Shown here one piece after another: positions 4,402-8,038 of a DNA stretch of 8,038 nucleotides (position 1 is the first letter of the stretch; the number at the start of each line of letters is the position of its first letter). The notes beneath the pieces were generated by a model. The model searched no databases. It had not been told where the DNA came from and worked only from the letters and a program-made list of their open reading frames with translations. The position numbers and the translations under genes are program-made. The stretch is from an uncultured Bacilli bacterium (GTDB lineage: Bacteria; Bacillota_I; Bacilli_A; RF39; UBA660), in assembly GCA_947625005.1 (NCBI GenBank), contig CANQNA010000060.1, positions 1 to 8,038 of the forward strand, written 5' to 3'.

Positions 4402-4834
4402 AAAGGGATTTACTTTAGTAGAATTATTAGTTGTTATCACTATTATGGGTTTATTAATAGTTATTGCTGTACCTGCTAGTCTTAAAATTAGTAAAACAAC
4501 AAAGAAAAGAATGTATGATGCTAAAATAGAATTAATAGAAAAAGCAGCCATAGTATGGGGGCAAGAAAATAAATCAACAATAACTGGTATTCTGTGTGAT
4601 AAAAGTGATAGGTGTATGGGCAAACGACTAAATGAATTAATTGAGGCAAATGCTATAGAACCGGATTCTAAAGATGATGATGGCAATAAGGTAATAACTA
4701 ATCCAACAAACAATGCTAATATGAATGGGTGTGTCGTTTTTATTTATGTTAAAAATAACCGAGTATATGCTGAATTTCAAAAAGAATTATCTGGCGACCC
4801 AACATATAAATCTAATTGTTCTCCTTCTAATTAG
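4394..4834 (+). CDS. Type IV prepilin / pseudopilin-like protein
   Basis: The 146-residue product starts with a class III (type IV pilin) signal: short basic leader MNKKG, cleavage before Phe6, Glu at +5 (FTLVE) and a hydrophobic helix to about residue 29. Prepilin peptidase would cut after Gly5 and methylate Phe6, and the helix packs in a pilus, competence pseudopilus or type II-like filament. The C-terminal domain has four cysteines (68, 74, 113, 142), which could form two disulfides outside the cell. ATG 4394 has a strong RBS (GGAGGGG, 4383-4389) inside the end of engB; an upstream ATG at 4373 would put seven residues before the leader and is unlikely. No ATPase, platform protein, peptidase or second pilin lies nearby, so the partner machinery must be elsewhere. 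ComGC-like or minor pilin roles cannot be separated. Confidence 0.85.
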   Translation: MNKKGFTLVELLVVITIMGLLIVIAVPASLKISKTTKKRMYDAKIELIEKAAIVWGQENKSTITGILCDKSDRCMGKRLNELIEANAIEPDSKDDDGNKVITNPTNNANMNGCVVFIYVKNNRVYAEFQKELSGDPTYKSNCSPSN

Positions 4835-4848
4835 AAAGGTTTTTGTTT

Positions 4849-5571
4849 ATGTACGATATAGCTTATTGGTTTTTAATCTTCTTTATATTTAGTGTAATTG
4901 GATATATTTCTGAGGTTATCTTTTGTTATTTTAAATTAAATAAACTTACTAATAGAGGATTTTTATATGGTTGTTATTGTCCTATATATGGATTTGGTTC
5001 TTTACTAATAATAGTTTTACTTAAAGATTATTATGATGATCCAGTAGTTTTATTTATTTTAAGTGTAGTATTTACTAGTATATTAGAATATTTTACTAGT
5101 TGGTTAATGGAAAAAATATTTAATGATCGTTGGTGGGACTATACAGATAATTTTGCAAATATAAATGGGCGAGTTTGTTTATTTAACTCTTTATGTTTTG
5201 GAGTAGGTGCACTTGCTATTAATTATTTATTGTATCCTATGATTTCTCATTTTTTAATGAAATTAAATCCAATTTTAATGATTATATTTGCTAGTATCTC
5301 TTTTGTAATTATTTTTACAGATTTTATTATAACGACTCAACTAGCTTTTAAATTAAAAAATCAATTACAAATTATAGAAAATTATTTTAGTGATATTAAA
5401 ATTAAATTTCCTAAAAGAGAAAAATTTGATCTTAAATTAATAAATCGTTTGAAAAAATATAAAAAAATGCCAGATCATTTTCTTAATGCATTTCCTCACT
5501 TAAAGATTAATCGTCTAGAAGAAATAAAAACTTTAAAAAATATTTATAAATCAAAAAAGCAATCTAAATGA
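4849..5571 (+). CDS. Multi-pass membrane protein, putative ABC-transporter type IV / CmpB-like (PF06541)
   Basis: The 240-residue product has about four to five hydrophobic segments (roughly 7-27, 46-58, 66-86, 112-130 and 142-163). It carries the family-specific GFLYG.YCPIYGFG (37-50), LEYFTSWLMEKIF (79-91), WWDYTD (95-100) and NINGRVCL (104-111) motifs. Despite the Pfam name, transport has not been firmly shown for this family and no ATPase is adjacent, so the function is unknown. After about 165 the protein is cytoplasmic and Lys-rich, possibly coiled coil. ATG 4849 is chosen over the in-frame TTG at 4843 because the GAAAGGT RBS (4834-4840) has normal spacing only to the ATG. It lies 14 nt after the prepilin gene, so co-transcription is likely. 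It stops with TGA, confirming the standard code. Confidence 0.8.
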   Translation: MYDIAYWFLIFFIFSVIGYISEVIFCYFKLNKLTNRGFLYGCYCPIYGFGSLLIIVLLKDYYDDPVVLFILSVVFTSILEYFTSWLMEKIFNDRWWDYTDNFANINGRVCLFNSLCFGVGALAINYLLYPMISHFLMKLNPILMIIFASISFVIIFTDFIITTQLAFKLKNQLQIIENYFSDIKIKFPKREKFDLKLINRLKKYKKMPDHFLNAFPHLKINRLEEIKTLKNIYKSKKQSK

Positions 5572-5584
5572 TTGTTTTTATTTT
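5553..5584. terminator. Bidirectional terminator between convergent genes
   Basis: CAATC (5560-5564) pairs with GATTG (5570-5574) around TAAAT. It is followed on the + strand by TTTTTATTTT and flanked on the left by AAAAAA, which gives a T-run for leftward transcription. It overlaps the ends of both the membrane-protein gene and gerM, so the two genes share it. Confidence 0.75.
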
Positions 5585-6513
5585 AAATTAAAATTATTTA
5601 TAATATTATCTTCTACTAAATACATAACATTTTGAACATCATAATTGTCATTAATACTTAAATTAATAGAATAGACTACTTCTTCTAGAATTTCATTAGT
5701 ATTAATGTCACTTAAAATTTTATTATTAAAATTTAAAATTATAGAATTTTCTAAAATAGAGTAGTTTAGAAGTTCCGTATTTGCTGCAAGATAGCTCATT
5801 AAATTAGTTTGATACATACTGTTACTACTTAATTCTTTTATAATAATTTCTATTTTTTCGGTTTCTTCATTATTAACTTTAGTTACTGGAACATAGTAAT
5901 AAAAATCTTTATATTTACTAATGTAATAAACAGTTGTTTTAGTAGTATTTTCAATACTATTTAAGTTATATATTTTATTAATACCAAAATTTCTATCTAA
6001 AGTTGCAGGAAGTTTAGTTTTTGAATTTGGAAGTTTAACTAAAATTTTTCCCTCAATAAAAATAGTTATGGCATCAACATTTTTAAGTTCAGTTAAAGAA
6101 TATATTAAAGCTTCTATTAGTTTTTGCTCGTCTTCTAGTTTAACGTTAAGAAATTCTTTTGAAAAATTTATCTTTAAAAGTTTATTATCTAGAGATATAT
6201 CAAGTAATTTAGTATTTTTTGGTATAATAGGTTCAAATCCTTCTCTAATATGATCTTTTTTATTTCCTCCTATAGTTAAATAATCTATAATTTCTTTCGC
6301 TTTATCTAAATCGTCATTAGTATCTAAAACAACGTTAACTCGAGCGACTAAATTATTATTATCTAAAAGATAAATTACATCTTGATCTTCTTTTTTAATA
6401 AAATCTACATCATTTTCTGTGCTTTTATTATTAGGAAAAATATACAAAATTCCAATAATTAATAAACAACAAAGGGCAATCATAATTCTTTTTAAAAATT
6501 TTTTCTTGAGCAT
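5578..6513 (-). CDS. gerM: GerM-like sporulation/germination protein with two GerMN domains
   Basis: The 311-residue product has a basic N-terminus and one hydrophobic segment (about 10-27), then two GerMN (PF10646) repeats at roughly 47-157 and 194-303. Each has a VIYLLD/TVYYIS start, a segment like IPKNTKLLDISLDNKLLKINFSKEFL, and an ALIYSLTEL/VVYSINLSI helix followed by VD/VQ plus a strand. In B. subtilis GerM is a lipoprotein of the engulfment space that helps place the SpoIIQ-SpoIIIAH channel and affects cortex and germination. Here a lipobox is unclear: Cys15-Cys16 lie within the hydrophobic stretch, so a membrane anchor is more likely. ATG 6513 has a good RBS (AAGGTGA). It lies downstream of gerE and spoIIIAH on the same strand but after a terminator, so it probably has its own sporulation promoter. 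Confidence 0.85.
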   Translation of the reverse strand: MLKKKFLKRIMIALCCLLIIGILYIFPNNKSTENDVDFIKKEDQDVIYLLDNNNLVARVNVVLDTNDDLDKAKEIIDYLTIGGNKKDHIREGFEPIIPKNTKLLDISLDNKLLKINFSKEFLNVKLEDEQKLIEALIYSLTELKNVDAITIFIEGKILVKLPNSKTKLPATLDRNFGINKIYNLNSIENTTKTTVYYISKYKDFYYYVPVTKVNNEETEKIEIIIKELSSNSMYQTNLMSYLAANTELLNYSILENSIILNFNNKILSDINTNEILEEVVYSINLSINDNYDVQNVMYLVEDNIINNFNLK

Positions 6514-6531
6514 AATTTCACCTTACAATTA

Positions 6532-6539
6532 ATAATATG
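6532..6539 (-). promoter_or_regulatory. Possible mother-cell -10 element for gerM
   Basis: CATATTAT (6539-6532) matches 7 of 8 positions of the sigma-E -10 (CATACAAT-like) and resembles sigma-K. No convincing -35 is visible in the 40 bp after the gerE terminator, so this is tentative. Confidence 0.2.
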
Positions 6540-6548
6540 TTTTCTTCA

Positions 6549-6576
6549 TTAAAAAAAGTCGTCAAAAACGACTTTT
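6549..6576 (-). terminator. Intrinsic terminator of gerE
   Basis: On the - strand AAAAGTCGT and ACGACTTTT form a 9-bp stem with a TTTTG loop, followed by three more T residues and then AATG. The stem overlaps the gerE stop codon. It separates gerE (and spoIIIAH) transcription from gerM. Confidence 0.75.
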
Positions 6577-6781
6577 AATCTAACTTTATAACATTTAATT
6601 TTAATAATTCTATAATAGCTTGACTTCTACTTTTAACTCCTAATTTTTGCATAACATTGGAAATGTGATTTCGCACTGTTTTTTCACTAATATTAAGAGT
6701 ATTACTAATTTCTTTTGTAGTATTATTTTTAATTAATAAATCAAAAATTTCTTTTTCTCGTAATGTAACTATTTTATTCAT
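6575..6781 (-). CDS. gerE: GerE-like late mother-cell transcription regulator
   Basis: The 68-residue protein is a single LuxR/GerE helix-turn-helix domain, close in length to B. subtilis GerE (74). The core at 21-50 (TTKEIS...ISEKTVRNHISNVMQKLGVK) is nearly identical to GerE, including RSQAIIELL after it. GerE acts last in the mother-cell cascade, with sigma-K RNA polymerase, to switch on late coat genes and repress others. There is no receiver or ligand domain, as expected for GerE and unlike most LuxR-type regulators. ATG 6781 has RBS GAAAGGTGA six nt upstream. The sigma-K-like promoter before it (6842-6814) agrees with sigma-K control of gerE in Bacillus. The family is usually seen in Bacilli. 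Confidence 0.93.
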   Translation of the reverse strand: MNKIVTLREKEIFDLLIKNNTTKEISNTLNISEKTVRNHISNVMQKLGVKSRSQAIIELLKLNVIKLD

Positions 6782-6813
6782 AAAATCACCTTTCAGAAAA
6801 ATTTATCCCATAG

Positions 6814-6842
6814 TATTTTATGAACATTTATAATCTAGTGTG
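6814..6842 (-). promoter_or_regulatory. Sigma-K-like promoter of gerE
   Basis: Reading leftward, CACA (6842-6839; -35 consensus mACm), 16 bp, then CATAAAATA (6822-6814; -10 consensus CATAnnnTA). Every conserved position matches. The predicted start is near 6806, about 25 nt before the gerE ATG. Confidence 0.6.
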
Positions 6843-6847
6843 ATTAT

Positions 6848-7348
6848 TTATTGGAATTTAACAGTTATATACATTTTTTCTTCAAATTTTTCTTGTACAG
6901 TTCTAATTATTTCATTAGCAATTTTATAATTGTGTTCACTTTTTGAAACAACAACATTTATTTTATCTTGTTCAATTTTAACAAAACTTTCTACCTTATT
7001 TTTTTCTTTTATCAGTTTTTCTAATTCTTCCTCTTTACCTTTATTAATATTAATATTTTGTAATTTTTCATAAGCATCATTTTTTTCTTCAGTTGAAGCT
7101 TTTTCATTTAGAAGAATACTTTTTAAATCTTCCATTTCCTTAAATACTGCTTCATCACTTTCTACTCGTAAAGAGGCTAGAACATCACTTTCTTCAATAG
7201 TAGTACTGTCTTTATTATCATCATTATTATTTATACTAGCTGTAGCCATAGTAGCAAGATTTGTTGTAGGCATTGAAATATAATAAACTGCTAAAATAAG
7301 AATAATACTAAAAAGAGTTAAAAACCACAAACTTTGTTTATTTATCAT
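6848..7348 (-). CDS. spoIIIAH: SpoIIIAH-like mother-cell channel ring protein
   Basis: The 166-residue product starts like B. subtilis SpoIIIAH (KQSLWFLTLFSIILILAVYYI against KKQTVWLLTMLSLVVVLSVYY), with one membrane helix at about 7-24. A polar, low-complexity linker (30-55) and a charged C-terminal region (60-166) with an EscJ/PrgK-like ring-building fold in the family follow. SpoIIIAH in the mother-cell membrane binds SpoIIQ of the forespore to form the SpoIIIA-SpoIIQ feeding channel needed for sigma-G activity. It is shorter than the Bacillus protein (about 218), mainly in the linker. ATG 7348 has a strong RBS (TAGGAGG). The gene stands apart from spoIIIAA-AG: no other spoIIIA gene lies upstream in the window. 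No terminator is seen between it and gerE. Confidence 0.85.
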   Translation of the reverse strand: MINKQSLWFLTLFSIILILAVYYISMPTTNLATMATASINNNDDNKDSTTIEESDVLASLRVESDEAVFKEMEDLKSILLNEKASTEEKNDAYEKLQNININKGKEEELEKLIKEKNKVESFVKIEQDKINVVVSKSEHNYKIANEIIRTVQEKFEEKMYITVKFQ

Positions 7349-7370
7349 TTTATCCTCCTAGAACTATTAA

Positions 7371-7398
7371 ATTATATTATTATATTCGTTAAATATTA
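7371..7398 (-). promoter_or_regulatory. Possible sigma-E-type promoter of spoIIIAH
   Basis: Reading leftward, TAATATTT (7398-7391, full match to the sigma-E -35 KMATATTT) and AATATAAT (7378-7371, 7 of 8 to CATAYAHT), with spacing about one or two bases shorter than usual. The region is almost pure A/T, so chance matches are likely. Confidence 0.25.
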
Positions 7399-7452
7399 CT
7401 AAATGAATAGACTTAAAGCATAAATTAGAATTTTAAAAATATTTCTTAACAT
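7399..7452 (-). CDS. Possible 17-codon small ORF upstream of spoIIIAH
   Basis: ATG at 7452-7450, stop TAG at 7401-7399. The peptide is MLRNIFKILIYALSLFI, short, cationic at the start and hydrophobic. Its RBS is the best in this region: AAAGGAG (7466-7460), seven nt before the ATG. It lies on the same strand as spoIIIAH, about 50 nt upstream of that gene's start. It could be a leader peptide, a small membrane peptide or chance. No clear promoter was found; TATAAG at about 7490-7485 has no good -35. Confidence 0.35.
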   Translation of the reverse strand: MLRNIFKILIYALSLFI

Positions 7453-7554
7453 AAATGTTCTCCTTTCTATCTTTTTCAACCTCTACTTATATTAATAATG
7501 AAAGAAAGAATATTTCCTTTTTATTTTTTTAATTTTTCAAATTTTTTTTAGTTA

Positions 7555-7563
7555 TGATATAAT
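7555..7563 (+). promoter_or_regulatory. Extended -10 promoter of holA
   Basis: TGATATAAT (7555-7563) is a TGnTATAAT extended -10. The -35 position holds the weak TTTCAA (7535-7540) with 17-bp spacing. The predicted start near 7570 falls next to the RBS. Confidence 0.6.
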
Positions 7564-7578
7564 TTAAGAGGTGAAGGT

Positions 7579-8038
7579 ATGCAAACATATATAATTAAAT
7601 CTTTTTCTCATTATTTATTAGATTTAGAAATAAAAAAAATAACTAATAATAGTTTAAATGTCATTTCTTTTGATTTAGATGAAGATACTTTAAATAACGT
7701 GTTAGAAGAATGTAATTATCTATCTTTATTTGAAGACATGAAATATATCTTAGTTAAAAATATGAAATATTTTTCTAATAGGGGAGAATATAAAAAAGAA
7801 AATGAACAAATAGAAGCTTATTTAAATAAAGAAAATCCTAATACTACTTTAATTTTTATAGTGGACGATTTAAATAAAAAAAATAAAAATGTAAAACTAA
7901 TTAAAGATAAGGGGAATTTAATTATTAAAGAAGAGTTTGATAAAGATAATCTTAATTTTTTTATTAGGAGTTATTTAAATAAAGAAAATTATAAAATTGA
8001 ATCTAAAGCTTTAGAATTATTAGAAAAAAAATGTTTAA
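7579..8038 (+). CDS. holA: DNA polymerase III delta subunit, N-terminal part (3' end outside window)
   Basis: The first 153 codons are present with no stop before the window edge. The product matches the N-terminus of bacterial delta (HolA/YqeN), which opens and loads the beta sliding clamp in the clamp-loader complex. Visible family features are the SFDLDED segment, the LEECNYLSLFEDMKYILVKN strand-helix region (clamp-binding wrench), a PNTTLIFIVDDLNKKNK strand followed by KLIKDKG, and the start of the second domain. The usual YGxExFL motif near the N-terminus is replaced by IIKSFSHYLLD, so the ATP-site-like region is degenerate, which is common because delta does not hydrolyse ATP. ATG 7579 has RBS GAGGTG (7568-7573). 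It is divergent from spoIIIAH. Confidence 0.85.
   Translation, partial: MQTYIIKSFSHYLLDLEIKKITNNSLNVISFDLDEDTLNNVLEECNYLSLFEDMKYILVKNMKYFSNRGEYKKENEQIEAYLNKENPNTTLIFIVDDLNKKNKNVKLIKDKGNLIIKEEFDKDNLNFFIRSYLNKENYKIESKALELLEKKCL

Noticed and set aside
5569..5571. Mollicutes genetic code (TGA as Trp)
   Set aside because: TGA ends the membrane-protein gene at the right length, directly in a terminator, while TGG is used for Trp throughout.

Overview
The window comes from a very AT-rich, spore-forming member of the Bacillota. Adjacent homologues of GerE, GerM and SpoIIIAH point to the Bacilli/Erysipelotrichia side. This is an inference from gene content: GerE, single-chain alpha2-type GlyRS, SufU-type Fe-S scaffold and EngB. 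TGA is used as a stop (end of the 4849-5571 gene) and Trp is TGG, so a Mollicutes code does not apply. Nearly all recognised genes are housekeeping or sporulation genes. There is no IS element, CRISPR array or recognisable prophage block.

Layout, left side (+ strand). The window opens with the C-terminal part of a SufU-type scaffold gene. A good promoter overlaps its stop codon and starts a unit of a LOG-family nucleotide hydrolase, glycyl-tRNA synthetase (overlapping by 11 nt) and tRNA-Gln(CUG), ended by a small hairpin terminator. Next comes an M23 endopeptidase with three C-terminal repeats, no signal peptide and an awkward start codon, then tRNA-Thr(CGU).

The 440 bp between tRNA-Thr and engB look empty of long ORFs but are the most interesting part. 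A strong + promoter (TTGATA-17-TATGAT with an extended -10) drives a predicted RNA of about 115 nt ending in a 13-bp terminator hairpin. Facing it on the - strand is a 27-codon ORF for a single-helix hydrophobic peptide, with its own RBS and promoter (TTGATA-17-TTTAAT). The two convergent transcripts meet at the hairpin. This layout resembles Fst/par, TxpA/RatA and BsrG/SR4 type I toxin-antitoxin modules. The peptide does not match any toxin family I can name. The two promoter/leader regions also share an ordered set of inverted blocks, as if one arose from the other.

Middle (+ strand). From its own promoter runs engB (ribosome-assembly GTPase), overlapping an orphan type IV prepilin/pseudopilin, followed by a PF06541-type multi-pass membrane protein. 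A bidirectional terminator separates these from the - strand genes.

Right side (- strand). spoIIIAH, gerE and gerM read leftward. gerE is preceded by a textbook sigma-K-like promoter. GerM and SpoIIIAH are known partners in the mother cell-forespore channel of Bacillus subtilis, so this is a compact mother-cell cluster, with spoIIIAH separated from the rest of the spoIIIA operon. A 17-codon ORF with an excellent RBS sits just upstream of spoIIIAH. The window closes with the divergently transcribed 5' part of holA (DNA polymerase III delta).
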